64,000 bases of DNA from CAZQQU01 sp964595625 (GCA_964595625.1 CAZQQU010000009.1:27817-91816); one strand, 5' to 3'; positions 29,026-38,685 are shown, counted from the first letter of the stretch. The notes: generated from the letters alone by a model not told the origin. Program-made: numbers and translations.

Positions 29026-29316
29026 TTACCCCAGCTGTTCACTGACCAACTGGTGTAGTTTTTTTAGTTTGTTTTGTACCTCTTCGTTGTCCATTTCCTT
29101 AGAAACCTCTTTTTGCTCTACTTGTGCTGCAAATTGCAAAGCACACATGGCTAATACGTCTTGTTTATCTCTTACCGCATAATTCTCTTCATAACGCTTA
29201 ATCATTTCTTCTATTTTTTTTGCTGCTCGTCGCAATCCTTCTTCTTGGGAAGGATGTATCTGTAAGGGATACAGCCGATCAGCAATAGATAATTTTATTT
29301 TAAGTGTTTCTGACAT
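29026..29316 (-). CDS. zapA: Cell division protein ZapA
   Basis: 96 residues from ATG at 29316 (an upstream in-frame TTG is less likely). Z-ring-associated protein that bundles FtsZ filaments. N-terminal beta domain (LKIKLSIADRLYPLQI) then a long helix with AAKKIEEMIKRYEENY and a coiled-coil tail. Starts 4 bases after the stop of the small coiled-coil gene, so the two are one operon, probably running on into the 6S RNA. Confidence 0.9.
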   Translation of the reverse strand: MSETLKIKLSIADRLYPLQIHPSQEEGLRRAAKKIEEMIKRYEENYAVRDKQDVLAMCALQFAAQVEQKEVSKEMDNEEVQNKLKKLHQLVSEQLG

Positions 29317-29320
29317 ACTT

Positions 29321-29611
29321 TTAGCCGGAAAGCTGTGCAATACAACTATCTATTTCCCGGATTAATGTGTTTATTTTTAGCTTGGTTTCACGTTTAAATT
29401 GTTCACTGCCTAACATCGCATTAGACACTCTTAATGTTTCGGCTTCTTCTTGAAGTTGATTCAACGTATGGATGGTTTCAGAATGCAACTGCCGTTCCCG
29501 TGCTAATTCTGCGACCAATTCTTGGTTAAGTTGACTTAATTGTTGGTTTTTATTTATTAATTTTTCAACCTTAACAAACAAAGAATCAACTATTTCAGAA
29601 TAATTACCCAT
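29321..29611 (-). CDS. Small coiled-coil protein upstream of zapA
   Basis: 96 residues, almost wholly predicted coiled coil with heptads (KVEKLINKNQQLSQLNQELVA region, about 14-70). It lacks a signal peptide or membrane segment. Tight coupling to zapA suggests a division-related partner, analogous in position and shape to ZapB, but no real ZapB homology can be claimed. Confidence 0.75.
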   Translation of the reverse strand: MGNYSEIVDSLFVKVEKLINKNQQLSQLNQELVAELARERQLHSETIHTLNQLQEEAETLRVSNAMLGSEQFKRETKLKINTLIREIDSCIAQLSG

Positions 29612-29866
29612 TAAAAGTGTTATTTCAATGCTAATTCTACAAAGTTACTATTACTCTGTTAATTTTACAACTGTTTTTAAAAGTATTTTAAAGAAATCTA
29701 AACCGGTTTTTTAGAATAAATTCTTCTGTTCGCCACCCTTCACCGATTTATTTATCAATTCACTTTTATGTATTTAAGTTTCAAGTAATAAACAACTGTT
29801 AACAAGTTTCATTTTATTAGAATGCAATTAAGTTTTATTTTTATGCCTGAAAAACTTGCATAATTC

Positions 29867-30640
29867 ATGGGAAAAATAATTGCAGTAGCCAACCAAAAGG
29901 GAGGTGTAGGTAAGACCACCACATCTATTAATTTAGCAGCTTCATTGGGTGTCTTAGAAAAAAAAGTCTTGTTGATCGATGCTGATCCACAGGCCAATGC
30001 CACTTCTGGTTTGGGAATTGAAATCCATGCCGATATACAAGGGACTTATCAATTGTTAGAACACAGTGTTACAGCCGATCAAGTTATCGTTCCCACCAAT
30101 ACACCGAATTTGGATATTATTCCCTCACACATAGATTTGGTAGCTAGTGAAATAGAATTAATCGATCAAGAAAACCGCGAATATATGTTGAAGGAGGCCA
30201 TCACGCCTCTAAAATCATCTTATGATTATATCATCATCGACTGTGCCCCATCGTTAGGATTATTAACTCTAAACGCCCTTACCGCAGCCGATGCCGTAAT
30301 CATACCTATACAATGCGAATATTTTGCATTAGAAGGTTTGGGTAAACTATTAAACACCATTAAAAGTGTTCAGAAAATTCACAATCCCCAATTGGATATA
30401 GAAGGCTTGTTACTCACTATGTACGACTCCCGACTGCGACTCTCCAATCAGGTGGTGGATGAGGTAAACAAACATTTTGAAGGGATGGTTTTTAAAACAA
30501 TCATTCAGCGGAATGTACGTTTAAGTGAGGCTCCCAGTTACGGAGAGAGTATCATTATGTACGATGCCGGGAGCAAAGGAGCCAATAATTACTTAAGTTT
30601 GGCAGAAGAATTAATACAAAAAAACGAAACCCATGGCTAA
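29867..30640 (+). CDS. parA: Chromosome partitioning ATPase ParA
   Basis: 257 residues. Deviant Walker A in NQKGGVGKTTTSINLA, then LLIDADPQANATSG and IIIDCAPSLGLLT. With ParB it segregates the chromosome origin region. No N-terminal HTH, so the chromosomal (Soj-like) type. Overlaps parB by 8 bases. Confidence 0.96.
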   Translation: MGKIIAVANQKGGVGKTTTSINLAASLGVLEKKVLLIDADPQANATSGLGIEIHADIQGTYQLLEHSVTADQVIVPTNTPNLDIIPSHIDLVASEIELIDQENREYMLKEAITPLKSSYDYIIIDCAPSLGLLTLNALTAADAVIIPIQCEYFALEGLGKLLNTIKSVQKIHNPQLDIEGLLLTMYDSRLRLSNQVVDEVNKHFEGMVFKTIIQRNVRLSEAPSYGESIIMYDAGSKGANNYLSLAEELIQKNETHG

Positions 30641-31535
30641 AGCCACAAAAAAACAGGTATTAGGTAGAGGACTTTCGGCGATTTTAAACGACCCGGACAA
30701 CGATATTAAATCAGTCACCGACAAAGGTGCCAAGCAATTGGTGGGCAGTATCATTGAATTGGAAGTCAATAGTATTGAAGTAAACCCCCATCAACCACGG
30801 ACTAATTTTAACGAAGAAACCTTGCAAGAATTAGCTTCTTCCATCAAAGAATTGGGAGTAATCCAACCCATTACAGTTCGTAAATTGGGTTTCAATAAAT
30901 ACCAATTAGTATCGGGAGAGAGAAGATTACGCGCCTCTAAGTTGGCCGGTCTGACCACCATACCGGCTTATATACGTATTGCCGATGATCGGGAATCGCT
31001 TGAAATGGCGCTCGTTGAAAACATCCAACGGCAGGATTTGGATCCTATGGAAATTGCTTTTTCCTACCAACGCCTGATTGAAGAAATTAACCTCACCCAA
31101 GAAGAACTCAGTGTTCGGGTAGGTAAAAACCGAGCTACTATTTCAAATTACTTGCGGTTGGTGAAGCTCGACCCGATTATTCAATACGGTATGCGGGATG
31201 GTTTTATAAGCATGGGCCATGGGCGCGCTTTAATTACCATTGAAGACCCGGCCGAACAATTAGCCATATACGAGAAAATCATTAAAGACTCCTTATCCGT
31301 AAGAGAAACCGAAAAACTCGTACGCGAACGTCAGCAATCTTTAACGTCCTCACCCACCCCAAAGAAAAAACCTGCTTTGCCGATATATGCGCAAGAAACC
31401 ATGCAGGAATTTTCACAACATTTAGAAACACCGGTGGCCATACAACTCACGGCTTCGGGTAAGGGGAAAATGATTATTTCGTTTAAAAACAAAACCGATT
31501 TGGAGCGTATTACTAAACTATTAAAGGGTGAGTAA
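30633..31535 (+). CDS. parB: Chromosome partitioning protein ParB
   Basis: 300 residues. CTP-dependent DNA clamp binding parS. N-terminal GRGLSAIL, the ParB/Srx domain (VNPHQPRTNF, VSGERRLRASKLAGL, ENIQRQDLDPMEIA) and an HTH (LSVRVGKNRATISNYLRL). Overlaps parA and the next gene by 8 bases each, indicating translational coupling. No clear parS site was seen nearby. Confidence 0.96.
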   Translation: MAKATKKQVLGRGLSAILNDPDNDIKSVTDKGAKQLVGSIIELEVNSIEVNPHQPRTNFNEETLQELASSIKELGVIQPITVRKLGFNKYQLVSGERRLRASKLAGLTTIPAYIRIADDRESLEMALVENIQRQDLDPMEIAFSYQRLIEEINLTQEELSVRVGKNRATISNYLRLVKLDPIIQYGMRDGFISMGHGRALITIEDPAEQLAIYEKIIKDSLSVRETEKLVRERQQSLTSSPTPKKKPALPIYAQETMQEFSQHLETPVAIQLTASGKGKMIISFKNKTDLERITKLLKGE

Positions 31536-32103
31536 AACGGTATTGATATGGGGTCTTTTTTTTTGTCATTGGCTCATCCAAGCGCAAGAAACAGATAGTT
31601 TGGAGGTAACCAAGAGTAACGAAATTTTATATACCCAAGAGGTTATTAAAGAAGCTTATGACCCTTTAGCCCCCTCACAAGCTGCATTCTACTCGGCTGT
31701 TTTACCGGGGTTGGGCCAGGCTTATAATAAAAAATACTGGAAAATTCCAATTATTTATATAGGCATTGGCACCTCGATTTATTTGAGAATAGACAACGAA
31801 AAGTCGTACAACCGGTACCGAGATGCCTATAAAAGAAGACTCGCCGGTTATACTGATGATGAGTTTCAAGGAGTATCTGACGAAACCCTTATTCGAGCGC
31901 AACGTCGCACCAAACGAAATATGGATGTTAGTACGGCGGTGGCAGTGGGTTTTTATTTACTCAACATCATCGATGCAAATGTGGATGCACACTTAAAACA
32001 ATTTAATATTTCAGACGATTTGAGCCTTTCCCCACATATAGATATTGATTTAAGCGGAGCAACCAATAACTACGGTTTTTCCTTAAAATTTGATATACCA
32101 TGA
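31528..32103 (+). CDS. DUF5683 membrane protein
   Basis: 191 residues starting at GTG inside the end of parB. Signal-like N-terminus (LIWGLFFCHWLIQAQ), then the DUF5683 region with SAVLPGLGQAYNKKYWKIP and a hydrophobic segment near 62-78, and another near 135. This parB-DUF5683-dapB-lepB order is conserved in Flavobacteria. Role unknown. Overlaps dapB by ATGA. Confidence 0.85.
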   Translation: MSKTVLIWGLFFCHWLIQAQETDSLEVTKSNEILYTQEVIKEAYDPLAPSQAAFYSAVLPGLGQAYNKKYWKIPIIYIGIGTSIYLRIDNEKSYNRYRDAYKRRLAGYTDDEFQGVSDETLIRAQRRTKRNMDVSTAVAVGFYLLNIIDANVDAHLKQFNISDDLSLSPHIDIDLSGATNNYGFSLKFDIP

Positions 32104-32816
32104 AAATTGCACTGTTAGGCTATGGTAAAATGGGTAAGACTCTCGAGAGTTTGGCTCAACAAAAACAACATCAAATCGTTTATAAAACCAATCAAACTCC
32201 GGAAGTCGAACAATTAGTACAAGCGGATGTAGCCATTGAATTTTCGGTTCCCGAAGCCGCCTTTTCCAATATCACTACTTGTTTTAAAAAGGGTATCCCA
32301 GTGGTATCTGGAACCACGGGTTGGCTTGCCCGCTTAGATGAAGCCCTAACACTTTGTAAGCAGTACAACGGAAGTTTTATTTATGCCTCTAATTTTAGTA
32401 TTGGGGTCAATATTTTTTTTGAACTCAACCGAAAATTGGCAGAGCTGATGAATAGTCACCCCGAATATCAAGTGGCTATTGAAGAAATTCACCACACTCA
32501 AAAACTAGATGCGCCCAGTGGAACAGCCGTTAGTTTGGCGGAGCAAATTATTGAAAACAGTAGCTACCGGGAATGGAAGCTGCAAAACTTCCCGGAGGAA
32601 TTAATGGAAGCTACGCAACTACCCATAACGGCTCTTCGAAGGGAAGATGTAAAAGGAACCCATACGGTCTCGTATCAGAGTTCCATAGATACTTTGAGCA
32701 TCAAACATGAAGCACACAGTCGCGAAGGTTTTGCTTTAGGTGCTTTGCTAGCTGCCGAGTGGTTGCAAGATAAAAAAGGGATCTACAGTATGAAAAATGT
32801 ACTGGGAATCGGGTAA
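32100..32816 (+). CDS. dapB: 4-hydroxy-tetrahydrodipicolinate reductase
   Basis: 238 residues. Lysine/meso-diaminopimelate pathway. NAD(P)-binding GYGKMGKTLE at the N-terminus, SGTTGW, ASNFSIGVN and the signature EEIHHTQKLDAPSGTA with the catalytic His pair and Lys. Somewhat shorter than proteobacterial DapB, usual in this phylum. Translationally coupled to the DUF5683 gene. Confidence 0.95.
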   Translation: MKIALLGYGKMGKTLESLAQQKQHQIVYKTNQTPEVEQLVQADVAIEFSVPEAAFSNITTCFKKGIPVVSGTTGWLARLDEALTLCKQYNGSFIYASNFSIGVNIFFELNRKLAELMNSHPEYQVAIEEIHHTQKLDAPSGTAVSLAEQIIENSSYREWKLQNFPEELMEATQLPITALRREDVKGTHTVSYQSSIDTLSIKHEAHSREGFALGALLAAEWLQDKKGIYSMKNVLGIG

Positions 32817-32822
32817 TATTAA

Positions 32823-32830
32823 TATCTTTG
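32823..32830 (+). promoter_or_regulatory. -7 promoter element TATCTTTG
   Basis: TAnnTTTG match 21 bases before the lepB ATG, immediately after the dapB stop codon. lepB may therefore have its own promoter within the par operon. Confidence 0.45.
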
Positions 32831-32851
32831 GAAGATTAAAATAAATAACGT

Positions 32852-34582
32852 ATGACAATAACACAGTGGTTTATCTTTTTTTTACTACTACAAGTTATTC
32901 ACTTTTTAGGAACTTGGAAATTGTATCAACGAGCCGGCCGACAAGCTTGGGAAGCTGCGGTACCTATTTATAATGCCGTAGTCTTAACTAAAATAATCAA
33001 CCGCCCCTGGTGGTATGTACTACTGTTGTTTGTCCCCATCGTTAATCTTATAATGTTTCCGGTTTTTTGGGTAGAAACCCTCCGAAGTTTTGGGAAAAAT
33101 AAAATATCCGATACCTTATTAGGGATAATTACCTTGGGCTTCTATATTTATTATGTCAACTATACCCAAGAGGTGAGCTATATTCCCAACCGCAGTTTAA
33201 AAAACAAAAGTAAATCGGGGGAATGGGTGAGCGCCATTCTTTTTGCAGTGGTAGTGGCTACCATTGTACATACCTATTTTATACAGCCTTTTACCATACC
33301 CACACCTTCTTTAGAAAAAACACTTTTGGTAGGCGATTTTTTATTTGTCAGTAAAATGCACTACGGAGCGCGTACCCCCAAAACAGCGGTTGCGCTACCC
33401 ATGGTCCATGATACCATACCTTTGATTCAAAAGAAATCGTACTTAAACAAACCGCAGTTACCTAGTTTTCGATTTCCGGCTTTTGAAACTATTGAAAACA
33501 ACGATATAGTCGTTTTCAACTGGCCCACCGATACAGTTCCTTATTTTGGATACCGCGGAACCGACACCTATATAAAACCCATCGATAAGAAATCTAATTA
33601 TGTAAAAAGAGCGGTGGCCATACCGGGTGATACCCTTGAAATTAAAGCGGGTACAGTCTATATCAATCATAAGGAATTGGAACAACACTCAAGGCAGTAC
33701 AACCAGTTTTTACATGCCTTGGAGTTACAAGATATGAATGCCTTAAACAAAATAGTAGCCGATTACGGAATTACCGAGTATGGTTCTGGTTCTATTTTTA
33801 GCATGAATACCGAATACTGGGACAATCCCTCGGTGATTCAATATTTATCTGATCCAAAGAATAATCTCCATGTATCTCTGCTTCAAAGAGACAGTTCGCA
33901 CGTACTATTTTCAGGTAAACTTCCGGCTAACATTTATCAAAGTTTGGGTGTTCAACCGGTTTCTAATATGGTATTGGCAAACATGACCGAACAAATGGCT
34001 CAAAAAGCCCAGGAAGATCCTCGAATCAAACAAGTAATTCGTTATACTTTTGGACCTCAGGTAGATATATTTCCTCACGACAATCGCTGGAGTCAAGACA
34101 ATATGGGACCGTTAGTACTTCCCAAACAAGGTATGACCGTGTCTATCAATATCGAAAACATCCCTTTATACCAGCGACTCATTGAGGTTTATGAGGGTAG
34201 TGAAATGGGCATTGACAATCAAATAACCCTTTCGGGAAATCAAGTGCTACTGAATGGCCAGCCATTGACTCAATATACCTTCTTACAAGACTACTACTGG
34301 ATGATGGGAGATAACCGCCACAATAGTGCTGATAGCCGGATGTTTGGTTTTGTTCCCGCCAATCACATTGTTGGCAAACCTGTTTTTATTTGGTTGAGTT
34401 TAGACCCCACCCAATCCGGATTTAATAAAATTCGTTGGGATCGGATGTTTACTACCGTGGGAGGGGACGGCGAACCGGTATCTTATTTCAAACATTTTCT
34501 AATAGCTTTAGGACTTTGGTTTGCCTTCGATTATTTTTACTTGCGCAAAAGAAGAGGAAACAAACGGCAAGAAAACGACTAA
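32852..34582 (+). CDS. lepB: Signal peptidase I, long Bacteroidota form
   Basis: 576 residues, about twice the minimal length. The N-terminal 120 residues form a separate membrane region resembling DUF5684 (three hydrophobic segments). The peptidase S26 domain begins near 125 with a membrane helix, the catalytic Ser in TIPTPSLEKTLL, the Lys in YVKRAVAIPGDTLEI, and box E MMGDNRHNSADSR. An insertion of about 200 residues sits between the Lys region and box E. A last hydrophobic segment lies near the C-terminus. It cleaves signal peptides at the inner membrane. Converges with the Crp/Fnr gene, overlapping by 4 bases. Confidence 0.95.
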   Translation: MTITQWFIFFLLLQVIHFLGTWKLYQRAGRQAWEAAVPIYNAVVLTKIINRPWWYVLLLFVPIVNLIMFPVFWVETLRSFGKNKISDTLLGIITLGFYIYYVNYTQEVSYIPNRSLKNKSKSGEWVSAILFAVVVATIVHTYFIQPFTIPTPSLEKTLLVGDFLFVSKMHYGARTPKTAVALPMVHDTIPLIQKKSYLNKPQLPSFRFPAFETIENNDIVVFNWPTDTVPYFGYRGTDTYIKPIDKKSNYVKRAVAIPGDTLEIKAGTVYINHKELEQHSRQYNQFLHALELQDMNALNKIVADYGITEYGSGSIFSMNTEYWDNPSVIQYLSDPKNNLHVSLLQRDSSHVLFSGKLPANIYQSLGVQPVSNMVLANMTEQMAQKAQEDPRIKQVIRYTFGPQVDIFPHDNRWSQDNMGPLVLPKQGMTVSINIENIPLYQRLIEVYEGSEMGIDNQITLSGNQVLLNGQPLTQYTFLQDYYWMMGDNRHNSADSRMFGFVPANHIVGKPVFIWLSLDPTQSGFNKIRWDRMFTTVGGDGEPVSYFKHFLIALGLWFAFDYFYLRKRRGNKRQEND

Positions 34583-35163
34583 AACCCCTCGGTTACTAGT
34601 TCTTTACGAATTCGGCTGAGCGAAGTCGGAGTTATTCCCAAATAAGAAGCAATACTTTTTAAAGGAGCATTTCTCAAAATTTCGGGATGTTGTGTTTGCA
34701 ATTCCATATAGCGTTGTTTAGCCGAATCAGTAATCATCGAAATAGAGCGTTGTTTTAGTAAAAATAAGCTTTCAGACATCCAATCTCTACCCCATTCGGT
34801 CAATCCTTTCATCGAATGAAAAAGTTGTTGAAAAGTAGTTAAATCTATGGCATAGCATTCGCAATCGGTAAGAGCTTCAAAATTTTCGACAGTGGGTATA
34901 CGATGAAAGAGTGAGATCACATCAATAGCAATTTGATTGCTCCCAAAAAAATTGACCGTAATTTCATTGCCATTATAATCGTGTACAAACGAACGAATCA
35001 ACCCCTTTTCTACACAGTAATAGTGATTAGAAATTTCGCCTTTTTCTAATAATAATTCACCTTTTTTAAAATGAACCAATTGATGGGCCTCGATGATAGT
35101 ATGGAGTTCTTTTTGACTGAGTAAAGGATGGCTATAAAGGGTTATCAAACTTGAAGGATACAT
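34579..35163 (-). CDS. Crp/Fnr-family transcriptional regulator
   Basis: 194 residues. Cyclic-nucleotide-binding-like fold (FKKGELLLEKGEISNHYYCVEKG) followed by a winged helix near the C-terminus (LKSIASYLGITPTSLSRIRKEL). No Fnr-type cysteine cluster, so it is not an oxygen sensor of the classical kind. The ligand is unknown. A perfect 9-bp inverted repeat 20 bases upstream of its ATG could be its own operator. Confidence 0.9.
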   Translation of the reverse strand: MYPSSLITLYSHPLLSQKELHTIIEAHQLVHFKKGELLLEKGEISNHYYCVEKGLIRSFVHDYNGNEITVNFFGSNQIAIDVISLFHRIPTVENFEALTDCECYAIDLTTFQQLFHSMKGLTEWGRDWMSESLFLLKQRSISMITDSAKQRYMELQTQHPEILRNAPLKSIASYLGITPTSLSRIRKELVTEGF

Positions 35164-35182
35164 GTGGTGGTTTTTTGATTTT

Positions 35183-35207
35183 AAATAAGTTGCGAAGAAA
35201 CTTATTT
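35183..35207. promoter_or_regulatory. Palindrome in the crp/fnr-tilS intergenic region
   Basis: AAATAAGTT (35183-35191) and AACTTATTT (35199-35207), perfect 9-bp arms, 7-base spacer, followed by a T run. Position fits an operator of the divergent Crp/Fnr gene; the T run also allows a terminator-like hairpin on the plus strand, but no plus-strand gene precedes it. Confidence 0.45.
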
Positions 35208-35273
35208 TTTTTAATACCCGCTAAAGTAAAAAAAATCAATAAAGCGATTCCTTTAAAATGTGTATAAAAGTGC

Positions 35274-35281
35274 TATTTTTG
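35274..35281 (+). promoter_or_regulatory. -7 promoter element TATTTTTG
   Basis: TAnnTTTG match 20 bases before the tilS ATG. Confidence 0.5.
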
Positions 35282-35300
35282 GAAATTTAACCCCCCATTT

Positions 35301-36611
35301 ATGTTTCCGGAATTTGAGGAACATCTTCGTACTTCTTTTTCTTATCTAGAAAATCAAGTAATTGCTGTCGCCTGTAGTGGTGGTTTGGACAGTATGGTTT
35401 TGGCCGATTTGTTTATACGAGCGGGCTATCGGGTCTGTTTAGTGCATTGTAATTTTATGTTACGTAACCAAGAAAGTGAACAAGATGCCCAGCTGGTACG
35501 GGATTTTGCCGCTCAGCATCACCTTCCGGTATATATCAAGAGGTTTTACACCCAGCAATATGCCCAATATAGTGGATTAAATACCCAATTGGCCGCCCGA
35601 ACCCTTCGCTACAATTGGTTTGAAGAATTGGTACTTCGAAAAAGTGCTGCCTATGTGGCTACAGCCCATCATTTGGACGACAACCTGGAGACATTTATGA
35701 TTAATCTTTCCCGAGGAACCGGCTTAAAAGGGTTATTGGGGATTCCGGCCGAAAGTCAATTTGTGGTAAGACCATTACTGCCCTTTTCGCGTGAAGCAAT
35801 TTTGGCATACGCCAAAAAAAATAAAATCCCTTGGCGAGAAGACCAAAGCAACCAAACCACTGCTTATTTGCGCAACAAACTCCGCCTGGAGGTCATACCC
35901 ACTTGGAAAAAACAGGTGCCCCAGCTACTTCAACAGCTACAGAAAACCCTCCACCATTTACATCAATCCCAACAACTGATCGACGATTACAGTGCGTTGT
36001 TATACAGCTATTTGGTGGAAGAAACTCCAGATGGAATTCAAGTAGATATACCAAAACTTAAAAAATTGCCCCATAACCAAGCTGTTTTGTACGAATTAAT
36101 ACATCCCTTTGGGTTTACTGCGTGGGAAGATATCTACGGTTTGTTAGAAGCCCCTTCCGGGAAAAAAATATTTTCTAAAAACTACACCTTATTAAAGGAT
36201 CGAACCCTATTAATGATTCAAAAAAATCGGCCTTTAGAATCGGGAATTTATAAAATTCACCCCCAGCAAAAGGAAATAAATGAACCGATACGACTGCAAT
36301 TTACCTATATAAATGACTGTGAAAATGTTAAAGAAAATATAATATTTGTTGATCAACAAAAGTTAAAATATCCGTTACACTTGCGTAAATGGCAGGAAGG
36401 TGACTATTTTTATCCCTTGGGTCTAGCGGGCAAAAAGAAACTGAGTAAGTTTTTTAAAGATGAAAAGTTATCTTTGTTTGCTAAACAAAAAATTTGGTTG
36501 CTCTGTGATGCTGATGACCACATAGTTTGGGTCATTGGTTATCGGATGGACCATCGGTATAAAATATCGGATAGTACTAAAACAAAAGTAAAAATCGAGC
36601 TTATTCAATGA
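35301..36611 (+). CDS. tilS: tRNA(Ile)-lysidine synthetase
   Basis: 436 residues. Converts the wobble C of tRNA-Ile(CAU) to lysidine with ATP and lysine. The PP-loop motif is VACSGGLDSMVLADL; ATAHHLDDNLETF is the second signature. The C-terminal TilS domain (from about 355) includes WQEGDYFYPLG and KLSKFFKDEKLS. The stop overlaps the dsbD start as ATGA, so translation is coupled. Confidence 0.95.
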   Translation: MFPEFEEHLRTSFSYLENQVIAVACSGGLDSMVLADLFIRAGYRVCLVHCNFMLRNQESEQDAQLVRDFAAQHHLPVYIKRFYTQQYAQYSGLNTQLAARTLRYNWFEELVLRKSAAYVATAHHLDDNLETFMINLSRGTGLKGLLGIPAESQFVVRPLLPFSREAILAYAKKNKIPWREDQSNQTTAYLRNKLRLEVIPTWKKQVPQLLQQLQKTLHHLHQSQQLIDDYSALLYSYLVEETPDGIQVDIPKLKKLPHNQAVLYELIHPFGFTAWEDIYGLLEAPSGKKIFSKNYTLLKDRTLLMIQKNRPLESGIYKIHPQQKEINEPIRLQFTYINDCENVKENIIFVDQQKLKYPLHLRKWQEGDYFYPLGLAGKKKLSKFFKDEKLSLFAKQKIWLLCDADDHIVWVIGYRMDHRYKISDSTKTKVKIELIQ

Positions 36612-38605
36612 AAAAGAATTTATTTACCCTCCTCCTATTTGTAGTTAGTTTTTTTGGTTTTTCACAAGATATGGTCAATCCCATTCAATGGGAATTGTCA
36701 CTCAAATCGTTAGATAATAACGAATATGAGATTACCTACACGGCCCTGATTGAAGAAGGCTGGCACCTGTACTCACAAATTTTAGCCGACGAATTTGATG
36801 GTCCGTTACCCACTGAGTTTATTTATGAGGAAGGGGGATTTGAGCTAGTGGGTACTACTTCAGAGCCTCAAGTCGCCCCCAAGTTTGACGAAGTCTTTAA
36901 AATGGAGATTCTTTCTTTTGAAGATCGCGCTGAATTTGTTCAAAAAATAAAAGTCACCGATGCTGCTCTTAAATGGGTAGATTCCCGCGTGATGTATATG
37001 GTATGTGATGACGAAAAGTGTTTGCCCGATGAGCGGGAGTTCCGATTTTACCTAGACGGTAGTAAGCCGTCCCGAGAAATGACAGCGGCTGAAAAGGAGG
37101 AAGAAGACCAATTGCTGCAAGCCAGTGCAACGCCAACAAAAACTGATACTGACCAAGCCAATTCAGCAGATAAAGATGAGGAAGAACTAAGTTTATGGCG
37201 CATTTTTATTCCGGCCTTTTTATTTGGTTTTGTAGCTTTACTAACGCCCTGCGTATTTCCCATGATTCCATTAACTGTAAGCTTTTTTACTAAACAAAGC
37301 AAAAACAAAGCCCAAGGAGTTCGCAATGCCATTATATACGGAATTAGCATTGTAGTGATTTATGTGTTTCTAGGCTGGTTAGTGAGTTGGTTATTTGGGG
37401 CGGATGCACTCAATGCATTATCTACAAACGTGACCTTTAACCTAGTATTTTTCTTGATTCTAGTAGTCTTTGCCATATCATTTTTTGGAGCTTTTGAAAT
37501 TAATTTACCCAGTTCTTGGGCCAATAAAGTAGATAGACAAGCCGACCGTGGCGGATTAATTGGAATCTTTTTTATGGCCTTGGCCTTAGCAATAGTTTCC
37601 TTTTCGTGCACCGGTCCCATAGTCGGAACTTTATTGATAGAGGCCGCTTCTAGTGGAAAAATCATAGCACCCATTGTAGGTATGTTAGGATTTTCTTTAG
37701 CGATTGCTTTGCCTTTTATGTTTTTTGCCATGGTTCCTGGGTGGATGAATTCACTTCCCAAAAGTGGTGGCTGGTTAAACAGTGTCAAAGTTGTGTTAGG
37801 TTTTTTAGAACTGGCGTTGGCGTTTAAATTTTTATCCAATGCCGATCTGGTTCTTCAAGCCCATTGGTTAGAGCGGGAAGTTTTTGTGGCTATTTGGATA
37901 GCAATTTTTGGTACTCTTACCTTGTACTTATTTAATAAAATCAAACTCCCTCATGACAGCGCTGAAACCAAAATCGGTGTGGGAAGGTTATTATTCGGTT
38001 TATTGACACTCACTTTTACTCTCTATTTAATTCCCGGCCTGTGGGGAGCACCTTTAAAAATTATCAGCGGTTTTACTCCCCCGATGACTTATAGCGAATC
38101 TCCCTACGGAGTAGGATATAACAAAACTATTACAGTATTTGACGAAGAAGGCCTGCCCGAGGGAGCCAAGTTTGGACCCCATGATATTTTAACCTTTACA
38201 GATTATGAAAAGGGTATGGCTTACGCCAAATCAGTAAACAAACCCGTGATGATTGATTTTACTGGACATGCCTGCATCAATTGTCGGAAAATGGAGGAAC
38301 GTGTTTGGGCAGAACCCCAGATACTGAATATTCTTAAAAACGAGTTGGTTTTAATATCCCTGTATGTCGATGAGAAAAAGCGACTACCGGAAGAGGAACA
38401 ATACATTAGTGAAACCACCGGTAAAAAAATTAGAAGTGTTGGTAATAAATGGAGTGATTTCCAAATCAAACACTACCGAATGAACGCCCAACCCTATTAT
38501 GTTTTAATAAATTTAAATGAAGAAGAACTCATAGAACCTGTGGGTTATACTCCTGACGCTACCGAATATGAGAATTGGTTACGAGAGGGACTGAAAAACT
38601 TTTAA
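36608..38605 (+). CDS. dsbD: Thiol:disulfide interchange protein DsbD
   Basis: 665 residues. Signal peptide (ending FGFSQ), N-terminal DsbD alpha-like domain (about 20-150), a charged linker, an eight-helix membrane domain (about 198-480) with the redox cysteines in LTPCVFPMIPL and SCTGPIVGTLL, and a C-terminal thioredoxin fold with HACINCRKMEERV (CxxC). It carries electrons from cytoplasmic thioredoxin to periplasmic thiols. Coupled to tilS by a 4-base overlap, an arrangement without obvious functional link. Confidence 0.93.
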   Translation: MKKNLFTLLLFVVSFFGFSQDMVNPIQWELSLKSLDNNEYEITYTALIEEGWHLYSQILADEFDGPLPTEFIYEEGGFELVGTTSEPQVAPKFDEVFKMEILSFEDRAEFVQKIKVTDAALKWVDSRVMYMVCDDEKCLPDEREFRFYLDGSKPSREMTAAEKEEEDQLLQASATPTKTDTDQANSADKDEEELSLWRIFIPAFLFGFVALLTPCVFPMIPLTVSFFTKQSKNKAQGVRNAIIYGISIVVIYVFLGWLVSWLFGADALNALSTNVTFNLVFFLILVVFAISFFGAFEINLPSSWANKVDRQADRGGLIGIFFMALALAIVSFSCTGPIVGTLLIEAASSGKIIAPIVGMLGFSLAIALPFMFFAMVPGWMNSLPKSGGWLNSVKVVLGFLELALAFKFLSNADLVLQAHWLEREVFVAIWIAIFGTLTLYLFNKIKLPHDSAETKIGVGRLLFGLLTLTFTLYLIPGLWGAPLKIISGFTPPMTYSESPYGVGYNKTITVFDEEGLPEGAKFGPHDILTFTDYEKGMAYAKSVNKPVMIDFTGHACINCRKMEERVWAEPQILNILKNELVLISLYVDEKKRLPEEEQYISETTGKKIRSVGNKWSDFQIKHYRMNAQPYYVLINLNEEELIEPVGYTPDATEYENWLREGLKNF

Positions 38606-38685
38606 ATTCGCATAAAAAAACGCAACTTATTTTAGATTTTTTATATCTTAGCCAATTATAAATACTCAAAAATCAATACCCAACT

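Noticed and set aside
28848..29042. 64-codon minus-strand frame between rny and zapA
   Set aside because: Lies on the 6S RNA candidate and overlaps the end of zapA; the long-range pairing explains the sequence better.
29388..29403. parS-like site GGTTTCACGTTTAAAT
   Set aside because: Only one half matches the consensus TGTTTCACGTGAAACA, and it lies inside the coiled-coil gene; no convincing parS.
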